The translations under genes were made by a program, and so were the position numbers. The notes beneath the pieces were generated by a model, which saw only the letters and a list, made by a program, of their open reading frames with translations, was not told the DNA's origin and did not search any database. From Gossypium raimondii (lineage: Eukaryota > Streptophyta > Magnoliopsida > Malvales > Malvaceae), in the NCBI RefSeq assembly GCF_025698545.1, contig NC_068570.1, forward strand, positions 2,108,001 through 2,172,000: a stretch of DNA of 64,000 nucleotides. The letters run 5' to 3'. Positions 1-11,782 of this stretch are shown here, piece by piece. Position 1 is the first letter of the stretch. Each line of letters opens with the position of its first letter.

Positions 1-373
1 GGATCAGCTTGGAAATTAGATTTTGGGATTTAATCGTTATTAGGGTAAATGTACGCATTTTGAGGCTGAAATATAGGGTATCCTGGATGTGTTTCTCGTT
101 CTGTTAAATAAAAGGTATAGACGGGCCACAATTCAGACTAATAATCCTGATATGGTTCAGGCTTTGAGTGATATTAGATTGGAGGATTTAGGTATCATTG
201 TGGTTAGAATGGTCCAGTGAGTTATGAGATCTGAAGCACAATGGCGGATCATATATGTACCTAGAGAACACAACATAATTACAGATTGGTCGGCTAAACT
301 TAGTCTAATGTGGAAGTCAAGTTTACAGGTTTTTGATATGGCTCTTAATGAAATCTTAGAGGTCTTACAATAA
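1..373 (+). pseudogene. Decayed RNase H-like tail of a non-LTR retrotransposon ORF
   Basis: A reading frame from about 137 to the TAA at 371-373 encodes a C-terminal RNase H-like (RVT_3-type) end. It includes a VPREHN motif followed by a D-W-A-K-L-type segment in which Ala has become Ser. An in-frame TGA lies near 220, and upstream sequence resembling the same domain is in other frames. This is the domain found at the 3' end of plant LINE-type polyproteins and of domesticated-looking RNase H fragments common in plant genomes. There is no intact start and the left part runs off the window, so it is called a fragment and not a gene. The family is recognised from the motif; the LINE origin is inferred. 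Confidence 0.6.
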
Positions 374-929
374 GACAAAACGAATGTTATTTTTAAGCAA
401 TTGGTTTGATGTAATTTATCTTTTGATTTTGTTAGAAAAAAACTAATTTTTATAATTGTAACTTAACCAATTTTCACTATTACATTTCAAAATGAAGTAA
501 TTATTAGATTAAGCATTAAATCCAATTATTAGTTTTAAAATTGAGTTTAATTATGAATTTCATATAAATATAGTTATGGCTATGTAATTGAGGTTATAAC
601 TAGAAATCAAACTATAAAAACAATTTAACCGATAAATTTAAAACGGTACACTAAAATATAATTTTATTAATATATTCATCGATACGATACTAACAACCAG
701 ATATTGTACAATGAACTTCAACTTCCAAACTCTACCCAAAATTCGCAAACCCAAATTCATTCAAACTCAATTTGATTAAAAAAACCAAAATTAAGAAAAA
801 ACCTACCAAAAACAACTTCACCAAACAAAACATTTGAGTTGTATGGCATGCCCCATCAATACACTTATATCAGATAAGACCACCATCACTATCAAAGTCA
901 TTAACCCTTCCACCAATGGCAAAAACCAA
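374..929. other. AT-rich intergenic region upstream of D14
   Basis: No coding or repeat structure recognised. The last ~200 bases before the TATA box presumably include the proximal promoter of the D14 gene. No specific cis element can be assigned with confidence. Confidence 0.5.
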
Positions 930-937
930 TATAAATA
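930..937 (+). promoter_or_regulatory. Putative TATA box of D14
   Basis: TATAAATA lies about 70 bases before the ATG at 1006. The intervening leader is A- and C-rich and ends in a run of about 14 C close to the start codon. Position and sequence fit a plant core promoter; use in vivo is inferred. Confidence 0.55.
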
Positions 938-1005
938 AATGTCTAAACCAGTAAAAAACAATCAAACAAACCCTACACAACCCCAACCCCCCCCCCCCAA
1001 TAAAC

Positions 1006-2000
1006 ATGGCAAACACCCTTTTAGAAGCTTTGAACGTGCGAGTTGTCGGCTCCGGCGACAGAATCCTTGTCTTGGCTCACGGTTTCGGTACGGACCAATC
1101 GGTTTGGCAACGGATTCTCCCATTTTTCACACCTAATTATCGTGTAATCCTATACGACCTCGTTTGTGCCGGCAGCGTCAACCCCGATTACTTCGATTCC
1201 ACTAGGTACGACACTCTCGATGCTTTCGTCGACGATTTGCTTAATATTCTTAAAGCTCTCGGCGTTCACCGTTGCGCTTACGTCGGCCACTCCGTCTCCG
1301 CCATGATCGGTATCTTGGCTTCCATTCGCTGCCCTCAACTCTTCTCCAAACTCATCCTCATCGGCGCTTCTCCCAGGTAAAACGGAAGAAAAAAATTGGC
1401 CTTTGTGGTTCACCGGTGAAATATGTTAAAATTTAAATTTTCAAAATTTCAGGACTAAAATTAGACCTAATAATAAAGGATTGAATTAAATCAAAAAGAC
1501 TAAATTTAAAGTTTTAGCACAACACAAGGACTAAAATTAGAGTTACCGAAATGAAATTTATGGTTTCCAGGTTTCTCAATGACGAAAATTACCACGGAGG
1601 GTTCGAGCTAGGCGAGATTGAGGAAGTATTTTCAGCAATGGAAGCCAACTACGAAGCTTGGGTCAACGGGTTTGCCCCAGTGTTGGTGGGGGCCGATGTG
1701 CCGACAGCGGTTCGAGAGTTCAGCCGGACACTTTTCAACATGAGACCGGACATATCATTGTTCGTTTCAAGGACGATATTCAACAGTGATCTGAGAGGGG
1801 AACTCGGGAAAGTGAGAGTGCCGTGTTGCGTGATCCAGACGGCGAAAGATGTGTCGGTTCCGGCATCGGTGGCGGAGTATTTAAAGACCCGTCTTGGGGG
1901 ACGAACCACGGTGGAGATTTTGAGAACAGAAGGCCATTTACCGCACTTGACTGCGCCGGTGTTGCTTGCTCAAGTGCTTCGGCGAGCCCTTCCGCGGTGA
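1006..2000 (+). CDS. D14: DWARF14 strigolactone receptor (alpha/beta hydrolase)
   Basis: Two exons, 1006-1376 and 1571-2000, joined by a GT-AG intron that splits the Arg codon after Ser-Pro. The product is 266 residues; Arabidopsis D14 is about one residue longer. D14 binds and hydrolyses strigolactone, then recruits the F-box protein MAX2/D3 to destroy D53/SMXL repressors and restrain shoot branching; it acts in nucleus and cytoplasm. The N-terminal [10 protein letters not shown], the HGFGTDQS oxyanion region (residues 25-32) and the nucleophile elbow GHSVSAM are all present. The catalytic triad reads Ser96, Asp217 (AKDVSVP) and His246 (EGHLP). The cap segment [17 protein letters not shown] is highly D14-like and differs from KAI2, so D14 is preferred over KAI2 or DLK2. 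The start is the first ATG of the conserved N-terminus. All residues expected for activity are intact. Confidence 0.95.
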
Positions 2001-3086
2001 GTTTTCTAGTGTTTTTTTTACTTTAACAATGCCAATGGGACCCAATGGGTCGGATTTTTATCTTGGAACGTAATATCTATGTTGAAAAATAAAATCTAAT
2101 TTCTTAATTTTCTCCTAATTTTCTCTTAAAATGAAAAAAAAAGAAAAAAAAAAGAGATATCAATTGAGGATAAATGTAAATTTTAAGGGTCAATTTACTA
2201 ATTAACCCATTTGAATTTTTCAATTTTATCTCATTTTAAGTTATTGTGATTTTGTGTTTAAGTAGTTTTAAGTTTGAGTCATTTAGATTATATTTTAGTT
2301 GAATTGAGTATAGTCAAATTCGCATCGGGTTTGATTGTTTTGATTGATGTGTATCATTCCAGTAATAAATCGGTACAATCAACTTTATATTTTAGATAAT
2401 ATATAGAAAATATATAAAATTTCTAGCTTTTATTATTATGGTAATAATAAATCATAAATTTGTATTTTTTTTATATATACGTAAATTTGTGGACGTTAAG
2501 GTCCTTCGGATTTTTTAAATATTATTATTTTATCATGATATTTTTTCCTCCCATAGGATTAGGATAAGAATACCCCCACGTGATTGTGACGTGACGAGAG
2601 GATGCTTTTCGCTATAAGAATAGGACTATATTACGAATTGTCTCGATATATTAGATCAAAATTAAAAAGTTATTTATTTTATTATTAAAAATTATGTTGT
2701 TAATAGAATAATTAAATAATTACACATGTAATATATTACGAATGTCTCATTTTAATAAGTAAATACTAAATTTTAGTAGTAAAATAATTGAAATTTTAAC
2801 AGATGAATCAATTTATTTTTGATCTAATATATAAGACTAATTTATCTATTTTTAACAAATAAAGTAAAATATAATTCGACTTTTGATACAAAAATCTACT
2901 ATTTCTAGTTTTTTCCTTTAATTTAATCTTGAAATTTGAAGTATGTTTCTATTTATTTTCTTTATTTTCATAACTGTTAATAATATTATATAAATTCAAG
3001 TGTTTTTTATTTTACAAGTATTTTTAAAAAATTGTCACGTGCCTAATTTTTTAACATTTTATTATATTTTCTCTCATTTAAATATA
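2001..3086. other. AT-rich 3' flank of D14
   Basis: Contains A/T runs and AATAAA-like sites shortly after the D14 stop that could serve polyadenylation. A CACGTG core occurs near 2578. No ORF or recognisable transposon domain seen. Confidence 0.4.
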
Positions 3087-3494
3087 AGGGTTAATGTATT
3101 ATTTGGAACTTGAACTTGATAATTGTTTTCACGTTGGGGTTTTAATTTTTCTTTTGTCTAACTTAATCCTTGAACTTGGCAATTGTTCTCACATTAGAGT
3201 TTGATTTTTTTTGTCCAAATTAGCCCCTAAACTTGACAATTAATCCTATATTAGGGCTTGAACTTCTTTTTATCCAAGTTAATCCATGCTATTTCCTTAA
3301 AAAAAGTTTGACCAAAATAAGTTCAGATCCAAATATGAGAGCAATTGTCAAGTTCAGGGACTAACTTGGATAAAAAAAATTCAAGTCCTAATGTGGGGGC
3401 GATTACCAAATCCAGAGACTAACTTAGAGAAAAAAATTCATACCTCGGTATAGAAACAATTAACAAATTAAAGCCCTAAACAATGCATTAACCC
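3087..3494. repeat. Foldback (MITE-like) element, family B
   Basis: The ends are inverted: AGGGTTAATGTATT at the left and AATGCATTAACCCT at the right. The arms carry alternating phrases such as TGAACTTGGCAATTGTTC on the left and GCAATTGTCAAGTTCA on the right, so the whole ~400 bp can fold back. Related arms recur at 28240-28420 and 31608-31882. No coding capacity. The superfamily is not determined. Confidence 0.6.
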
Positions 3495-4458
3495 TAGATA
3501 TAACTATAAGAATATGCAAATATTTGTATAAACATAATTTATAATGGATGTACCGTGAATTTTTTTCGAAACAATTTGAGTTAAATGAAATTTGAATCGA
3601 GTTTAATCGAGTGAAATTGTTCAAAGTTAAATTAAAATATAAACATTTCAAATTAAAATATTGTTACAATATAATTAATTCCATGTCATAGCACATAAAA
3701 TTAAAACTATATATATTTAAAAACTATTTCATAGCAAAACAAGAGGAAAAAAAGATAGTTTAATATAATAAACTTAAATTGGTAATTTACTTGTTTAGGT
3801 CCTCAAATTCACCATCTTAGAAAATTTTAAAAATATTATGAAATATTGGAATTTTCAGGGATTAAAATACTAATATGTTATTCAAATTATTTGGATTGTA
3901 AAATTTAACTCTACTCAAAATTTGAAAAATTAAATTATTTATTCGAATTTAGTCGAAAAAATCAAATAGAAAATAATAATTATAAAATGTAAATATTTGT
4001 TGAAAGGCTTTTGTATAACTACGTGGCGGCCTCATGGGCCGTGATAGCAACAAAATTCCACCACAGCCCAGAAGATATTTTGTGGAACTAATTTGGCATT
4101 TGAACGGATATTTGAGACATCAACATTGAAAGGTAGAGATCGAATTTGGTTGGATTCGATCCGATTTGATTCGATTTTTTTTTAATTTTTAGATAGTTAA
4201 TGATAATTCGGTTTTATTTAGTTTTCGATTTCGTTATTTTATAAATAAGGTTTTCTTTCAAGATAAAATTGTTTAAAATTTGTATTACTTAAAAAATAGT
4301 ACTGATAATTTTTTACAAAAGTATTTTAAGCCATGTCATTATCTACTTTAACAATTAGGTTAGTTTTTCGTCGGCGTTGTAGTTGAAAAGTGCTTTTTAA
4401 ATTGTTATTAGAAAAAGTGTTGTGAAAAATATGGTTTAATAATTTTAAAAGTTCGGCA
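3495..4458. other. AT-rich intergenic region
   Basis: Degenerate repeats with phrases like TTTAATCGAGT, typical of decayed foldback elements. No gene seen. Confidence 0.35.
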
Positions 4459-4941
4459 ATGTTGCCAAAAATTGCAATTGAAGGTTAAAATGACCTTTTT
4501 TAACATGATAATTGTTATACCACTTTTCCGACTTGGACGCGTAGCAACATGAGAAGCGATTAGAGAGGCACCCACGGGTGGCCCTCCACCTTATATCGTT
4601 TAGATGATTACTTAGTGACCAACCACCCGTATGCTTCGTATCACACATGAGAGGAATCATCCATCCTTAACCATCCGATTGGACCCTCTGATAGGTCACC
4701 CATTATTAACGAGTGTGTTTTCCTCAAGAGGAGACCACTCGAGAACCACCGCTTACCCATTAATACCCCAAGATACAACATAGAAGGGGGTTCCTCTTCT
4801 TTCCCAACGAACCCTAAGAGGCTGAGCTCTCATCCCTCTCCTTTTCATTCTCCTACTTTTTTGGTTCTCTGCCCAACAAGGGTGAACATGCCTTACTTAC
4901 ACCACCACCTTCTCGTCCCATGTTGATACCTTGTATCAACA
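4459..4941 (-). mobile_element. GC-richer non-coding block, possible solo LTR
   Basis: This ~480-bp block is clearly less AT-rich than its surroundings and has no long ORF. Its ends fit a TG...CA LTR in either orientation: it starts TGTTGCC and ends with TGTATCAACA, so on the minus strand it begins TGTTGATACA and ends GGCAACA. No matching 5-bp target duplication is evident at these boundaries, so the LTR call is tentative. Confidence 0.3.
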
Positions 4942-7544
4942 ATAGTGGAAAGTAAAAAAACTAGTTAAGTTTTATGATATTTAAATAATTTAATATAATG
5001 ATACATGAAATATAAATTTTAAATACCTTTTATGTAATTAATATAAATTATTTACAAAATTAATGCTACATAAAATATTTTAAAATTTTAAATATAATAA
5101 ACAATAGTTAAATAATTTAATATAATGATACATAAATTATACATTAATCTAATTTTATATACCTTTTAAATAGTTAATATCAAGGAGGGTCTATTTACAT
5201 TAGTGTAAAGCATTTCTATTTTACTTCCTTTTGCAACTTTTTTATATGATTGATCTGTAACAATCCAAATTGTTGAATTTATCAAGATATTCGCACTTGT
5301 CATGCAAGTAAATTTTTAATCAATCCGATATTTCTATCATATTGGTCTAAAATATTGTTTATATGAATATATGTTTAACAGTTGATTTTTAACTATTCAT
5401 GCATGAATGATATGAATGATATCACGATTGAACTGTTAAGATATTAATCGTATAAAATTTTACGAAACAAGTGCAAAACCAATTTAATTTTACATCTATG
5501 AAAATCTCTCCCTAATTCTATATTATTTGTTGTAAGCTAAATAAAAATTAGGGTTTATCAGTTAAAATTAATTTTTGATATAAAATTGCTAAATTATGTT
5601 AACATGGGTATAGCTCGTGCCTTTTTTAGTGCTAATTTGTTAAACAATTTAACCAATATTTTCTCTTTTTTGGTAAATGAATCTTGTAATTATATTTTTT
5701 ATGGGAAGGGTTTCATGTAAAATTACTTTTTACATTGGTGTAAACAAGGATTTTGGCCATCCTTAACAACATGGTAAAATTACTTTTAGCCCTTCAAAAA
5801 TTAAAAACATTCAATTAAAATATTTTAACCTTTAATTAAATGGAATAATTAATTACATTTTAATCCTTAAAGAAGATTATTTTAACATAAATATTATAAA
5901 CAATTTTTTACTTCACCCCTAAATTATGTATTTAATGTCTAAACCAAATTGTGTTTTTTTCATATATTAGTAATGAAAAATAAAACAAATTAGAACCTCT
6001 AAGTTAAAAAAAAAATAGAATTGTGTTTGAGATATTATATTAAAATCCAATGGTTGGTTTGTTAATCCATGATTATTTGATTCAAAATAACTATAAACAT
6101 ACCCATGATGGTTAGCTCAATGGGAGTGGGTCGAATTTTGGGTCAACTTTAGAACGGGATTCAAATCTTAAAGAGTTCTATTAGAGAGAGATCATACCAT
6201 TTACCACTCCAAATCGCAAGAGCATAGACTTCCTAGTCTAGCCTTTTTAAACAAAACAAAAAGAATATATAAAAATTGTCAAAAAGTACGGGTACTTTTT
6301 GATGGACTGTAAAGTTAAAAACAACGGTGTTTATGAGATTAATTATTGTAGCTGTGAAATAAAAGATTTCACCGCACCACAATCACCACCCATCCAAAAG
6401 TAGCCTAGAGAATAACCCAAAGCAATCCTCATTCATTTTCTGAATTTCTCTAATGTGGAGTAGTGTGGGATTAAGCAAATGAAAGAAAAAAAAAAGTTGT
6501 TGATCACCAACAACATGCTTTTCTAATCACAACATTAAATCCTTTTGATTACCTTATTTAAGGATTAAAAAATATTTAAGAGTGGACATTGTTAAAGACT
6601 CTTGGTGGAGGTTGCAGATCTGGATTAGGTTGTAATATCTTCTTTAATTAGTGAGAGATAATTTAAGATATATATGTGAAAAAACCCAAACTCATATGCA
6701 TAAGGATTAGAGATTATTGTAATGGAAGATGTACACTTTTTCATCATATTACAAAGGTCTACATGCAAAGTATGGTACCCAAACTACTCATTGGAGTAGG
6801 GCTAAATAGTTTTAGCAATTTTGAATTTAAAACTTGACTATTTTTCTGCATAGGAGAAGAGGATGATAATAATAGGTTTGAATTCTGATTTTTGAAGATT
6901 TTGATAACATCTCGATACTGCACGATTTGATTATAAAATATCAATAATTTAAATTCAATTTGATAATAATTTGAAACTGAATTCGACATGAAAATAATCC
7001 AAACTAAAATTATCTAGATAAAAAATGGCTATGAAGCAATTATAACCAGATCATAACTTAAGGCAAACTTGAATAACTCGAACTCAAAATGACTCAAAGC
7101 TAAAGTAGTCGAACCCCAATCAATAATTGTCAATCCTCTGTATAACAATAACCCTCTATAACAACCTAACTTTTTATGTATTATTTTTACACTGTATAAC
7201 AACTTTTCATCTATAACAGCAACAATTATAAAGTACAAAGTATACTCTTTATTAAAGTAAATTCTCTATATTATTTCAATACCTTCGTGTCTCAAGATTT
7301 AGTAAAATTAGTTCTATACCTAAGTGAAATAAAAATAATAAATTTTAGTTAATATATTATTTCAATAAAATATTTAAATTTTATATAAAACATATTAATA
7401 TCCAATACCTCCAAAATAGTAACAACATTAACAATAAAACAATAGTTATACAATATCCAAACAATAATAACAAAATAGTAAAATGGTAGCAAAACAACGA
7501 GAAAACAACAAGAAAATAACAATTTTTTTTTTGTCTTTTTGTTA
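4942..7544. other. AT-rich intergenic region with dispersed repeats
   Basis: About 5184-5740 is a repeat whose ends both carry a variant of TTACATTAGTGTAAA, and whose arms recur in inverted orientation at about 21405-22060. Repeated TATAACAAC phrases occur at 7130-7230. No gene seen. Confidence 0.4.
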
Positions 7545-7700
7545 ATTCAAGTCGGGCCAAGCCCAAGCGAAAAAAGATTTTACCCAAGACCCAATTTGTT
7601 TTTTAAACGGACTTTTTTATTTTTTACTAAAGTCCATTTTTAAAGTTTATATTTTTACCCAAACCCTCATACTTTTTAAACAGAACTTCAAACCGACTGA
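7545..7700. repeat. Dispersed repeat, family L
   Basis: Sequence around GTCGGGCCAAGCCCAAGC followed by alternating TTTTTACCC-type phrases. Related phrases recur at 38975-39290 and 39425-39550, beside the copia element. It is a decayed dispersed repeat with no coding capacity. Confidence 0.4.
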
Positions 7701-7828
7701 ATGAACTAAAATATGAAAAGTTCTAGTAAAGATGAATGGAATTAATGTCTTTGAGTAGAAAAAAAGAAGAAGAAAAAAGAGCATTACCCACATATATGAA
7801 CTTTCTTACTCAAAAAAGGAAGCATCTA

Positions 7829-7851
7829 ATATATATATATATATATATATA
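7829..7851. repeat. (AT)n microsatellite
   Basis: About eleven uninterrupted AT dinucleotides. Confidence 0.9.
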
Positions 7852-9887
7852 GTTAATAATTCTTTTTGAAATTAACCAAATATTATATAATATTGGAGCT
7901 TAACCATACACCATACGGAAATTGGAAAGTGATATAACGTCGAATAAAGAGAGAAAACAACAAATCATTACAAAGCTCTTCTAAAAAGAAATAATAATAA
8001 AAAGTGAATAAAACCAGATATTAGGTTTCGTCTTATAAATAATCACCACCATTTTTTTTGTTGGTTTGTTTCTGCTCCACAAATTTGGTTTAAGAAAAAG
8101 AAAATTGATAAACTTAAAAAGCTACTGGACCAAGCTAGTGATCGTGTGAGATTTTGACACGTAGAAAGAGGATAAGATGGTTAAAATAATTTTAGTTAAC
8201 ACCAATAATGAATGTGGGCCCCCCTTCCTTATTTCGTCCTCATGCACGAGTTTCTCGTGGATTTCCTTTCAAATATTTTAACTATAATATATACTCCCTC
8301 TAACATGATTATTTTAATTTAGTATAATTTGATTTATTATTTTTATAATATTATTTATTTATACTTTCTTCTCTGATTTTCTACTCGTCAGAGAATATTG
8401 ATCTATCATACCGATTATTGAATAGTCTAGTGACTTAAATAAAAACTTTTGAATAGTTTAGTGACTTAAACAAAATCTTTCGAATAATTCAGTGATCATT
8501 CTATAACATTTTGGAGTTGAATAACCAAAACGTAAACTTTTCGAATAGTTTAGTAACACTGGATGTAGTTTACCCAGTTGTTTGTTAAATAGTTCTAAAC
8601 TTTTGGCAACATATAAATTTATTATAGTTTACCCAGTTGTTTGCTAATTTTTCATATGACCTAGATAATGTGATCGATTAATGATCACGACGAATGATAT
8701 TATAAATCCAGTCCTACTAATAATTTTATAAAAATAAAAAGATTGAATAAGACCATATTAGAGTAAAGAGATTACTTTATATAAAATATGCACTTAATTA
8801 GACCATGCAATGTTACCAAACAAAGCAAAAGTACCACTAAAACAAAGAACCCACAATTCCGGACAACAAATGACATTTGTTTATTCCACTTTAATGCTTC
8901 CTTAAACTTATAGTTTAAGAAAGAAAAGACAAAATAATAGCATATCTAACTATTTGATATCTTATGTTTATATCTTAAAATAATAAATTTGTAGTTTAAT
9001 CTCTCTAAAACTCTAAAATTACAAATAATTTGTATAAAAGTATAATTAAATTTTGCTTTTCAAAACTTTATTATTCAATTTTAACACATTTTCATAAAAA
9101 AATAATTTCAGTATAAAACACATTTAAGATATCATGAGCTGATCGAAGATTAAATCAATTAGTAAAAACTTAAAACCATCATTTAAGAAATAATAAATAT
9201 TATCTTGGTTTTTTTCACATTTTATCTAAAATTTTAAATAAAACAATTAAAAATACAACTAAATCTATGAATCGAACCCGAAATTGAAGAAATTTTGTAT
9301 ACAAAACCTTTAACCGCAATATATAGTTCATTCAATATATAAAATCAAATAAGTTAGTGTCACTCTTAACTAAGTCACAAACTCAATTATGAAGTTATAA
9401 AATATCTCTTTTAAAATATAATTAATATTATTATAATGACAATTTTTCTTTTCTTATTTTTATATCATTTTAAAATAAAGAATTATAAATCATAAATCCA
9501 AATATTAACATTAAAATACAAGTTTATTATCACTTAATTGACTCATTATTGAATAAATTTTATGATAAGTGTGATAAAATCTAATATGAAAATTTTAGAT
9601 ATATACACATTCATGATGTGATATAATACATAATATAGTATAAAATAAAATACTGTATAACCCAAACGACTAATATATACTTCATAAAGTATGCGAAAAA
9701 GGACAAACCAAAATCCAGAAATCAATCTGCTCCTCATAAGTCTCACATCATTTTCATATCAAGATAGATTTTATATAAAGATATTTACATTTTTTATTCA
9801 CATTTTTTTATCTCATAAAATCTCTATTTCAGTTTTTTTTTTAAATAATTACAATCATTTATGTGATGTAAGGAAAGATTTTTATGC
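7852..9887. other. AT-rich intergenic region
   Basis: About 8385-8575 contains three or four near-copies of a unit reading GAATAGTTTAGTGACTTAAA, a decayed foldback repeat. The remainder is very AT-rich with no recognisable gene. The last part is the 3' flank of the armadillo gene on the minus strand. Confidence 0.4.
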
Positions 9888-11782
9888 TTACAGATCTGAG
9901 GGACTGGCAGCGGCGTTGGCGGACCTCGGTTGTCGGAGCAGCTCTATCAATTTCTCTGCCTGTACAAAATAAATGTCCAAATTAATAAATGAATCATGAG
10001 AAATAAAACGACAACGAAATAATTCTATTCATTTTCGACACAATAATACAAAACAGTAGTAGCCTTTCATGATGAAAACATAAGAAAAGGAAATTTCAAC
10101 AAACTGATTGGAAAATATTTAAATTTGAAAAGACAGTTTAGCCTCTTTTGCGACTTGGCGCGTTCGTGGACATAGTCATTTTGTTGGTTTCTATATGGGT
10201 TTTCTTTAAATTTTTTTAATTAACCAAAATGGAAGGAGAAATTTCTGCGACTGGCGTTTGTGATTCCGCGACTACTTTTCCCCCCCAAAAATAGCCATGC
10301 CACGTCAGCCAACAATGACTAACCAACCGGAGTTTTTCTTCCTCTCTCAGAGCTTAGCAACAGTACATGAAAATAATAATAATAATAATTTATGGTTTAA
10401 ATTAATAATTGTATGAACACTCGCTATGCGAGTAAAAATGAAAATAATATATTTTAAAAGAAACTAATAATTATTAATAAAGAAAATAAAAAATACATGA
10501 ATGGTTATTGATAAAAGATTTTTTTTTGACGATTAATTGATAAAAGAATTTTTTTTGAACCAAATTAATTGATAAAAGAATTGTATGAGAGAAAGAGGGA
10601 CGTGGTTTCTATTTAAAAAAATTAAAATTACTTATTTAATTTTATTAATATGTTGAGGTAACTCTATTTTTCTTATTAATATTTAAAAAAATTAAATAAA
10701 ATAGAATTTGATTTTATTTGTATTTTTCTTAACTGAAATCCAATATTTTAAGTTAGCATAGAAATATATGGTTGATATTACCGTTACTAGTAACTTACCT
10801 TTTGCTTGGCGCGATTGGTGCCTGACTGAGACAAAGCGACTAAGGGAGGAATCGCTCCTTCGCGGGCCACCTTAGTACGGTACACCACACTATCTTCACA
10901 AATCTGCAACAAGATTGCGGCGGCGATTTCCTTTTGTCTTTGTGATCCAACTTCAATGATTTCAACCAAAACGGGAATCCCTCCTTCATCAACTAATGCC
11001 GTTTTGGCTTCCGGTACTGATACCAGCACGCTCAAAACGAAAGCCGATTTGTCAACCATGTTGGAACCGAAATCCGCCATTAATTCCACTAGCGGTTTCA
11101 TGATTCCAGCTTCAACGGCCTTGATCTTGTTCTCTTTAACCGTACATAATGAATACAGAGCCGTTGATGCGTCTTTTTTGCCGCGAATTCCACCGTTTTC
11201 GAGAAGGTTAACCAAAAGTGGAATCGCTCCTGACCGTCCGATTGCAACCTTGTTTTCTTCCACTTGTGACAACCGAAGCAAAGCACAAGCCGCGTTTTCC
11301 TTCGACGTTGAAGTTCCCGTTCTCAAAGCTCTAACCAGTGGCTTAATCGCTCCAGATGAAGCTATAAGTTCTTTATTCTCGTCGCATAAAGACAGATTCA
11401 AAATCGCCGTCACGCCGTTTTCTTGAAGGTAAGGATCGGTTGATGTGATTAACGAAATCAACGGTTTGATCGCACCGGCTTTAGCGATCTTGATTCGATT
11501 CTCCGGTTTGTTCTTCGCCAACAATCTAAGCTCTAAAGCCGCGTTCTTTTGCTCATCAATCGAACAGGAGCCGAGATCCGATACGAGTTGCCGTATAAAT
11601 TCATCGGAGTTATCAGAATTAGTACAAGCGAGAAATAACCTCCGGCTTTGCGATGACGCCGTGGAGAACTCACCGGATCTGTCGCTGTTACAATCACTAA
11701 AAGCAGAAGAATCATCGTTGATACTCAAATCATTAAAGCTCCTCCCCATAAACTTGTAATTCACTGCATTCTCTGTCTCCAT
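9888..11782 (-). CDS. Armadillo-repeat protein (At3g01400-like)
   Basis: Two exons on the minus strand, 11782-10799 and 9959-9888, with an 839-bp GT-AG intron in phase 0 (CAAAAG|GTAAGT, acceptor TGTACAG). The product is 351 residues. A serine/aspartate-rich N-terminus (about 1-60) precedes an array of armadillo repeats (about 64-345) with typical E-N-K...I...GAI-P-LV phrases. The small last exon supplies AEKLIELLRQPRS and a 10-residue tail, and restores the family C-terminus; stopping in the intron would truncate it. There is no U-box, unlike the related PUB E3 ligases, so it is probably an adaptor or scaffold. An in-frame GTG five codons upstream is not used as the start; ATG at 11782 fits the METEN...FMGRSF opening. 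G-box-like CACGTG cores lie upstream at about 11990-12040. Confidence 0.88.
10371..10390. repeat. (AAT)n microsatellite in the armadillo gene intron
   Basis: About six AAT units within the 839-bp intron. Confidence 0.8.

Noticed and set aside
6100-6200. tRNA-like phrase (GGTTAGCTCAATGGGAGTGGGTCGAA)
   Set aside because: No acceptor-stem pairing or anticodon arm could be built around it; probably decayed repeat.
9691-9972. Plus-strand ORF of 93 residues
   Set aside because: Its 3' part is the antisense of the armadillo gene's last exon (9888-9959); the rest is AT-rich flank.
10956-11759. Plus-strand ORFs of 104 and 156 residues
   Set aside because: Antisense shadows of the armadillo repeats; no plant homologue expected.
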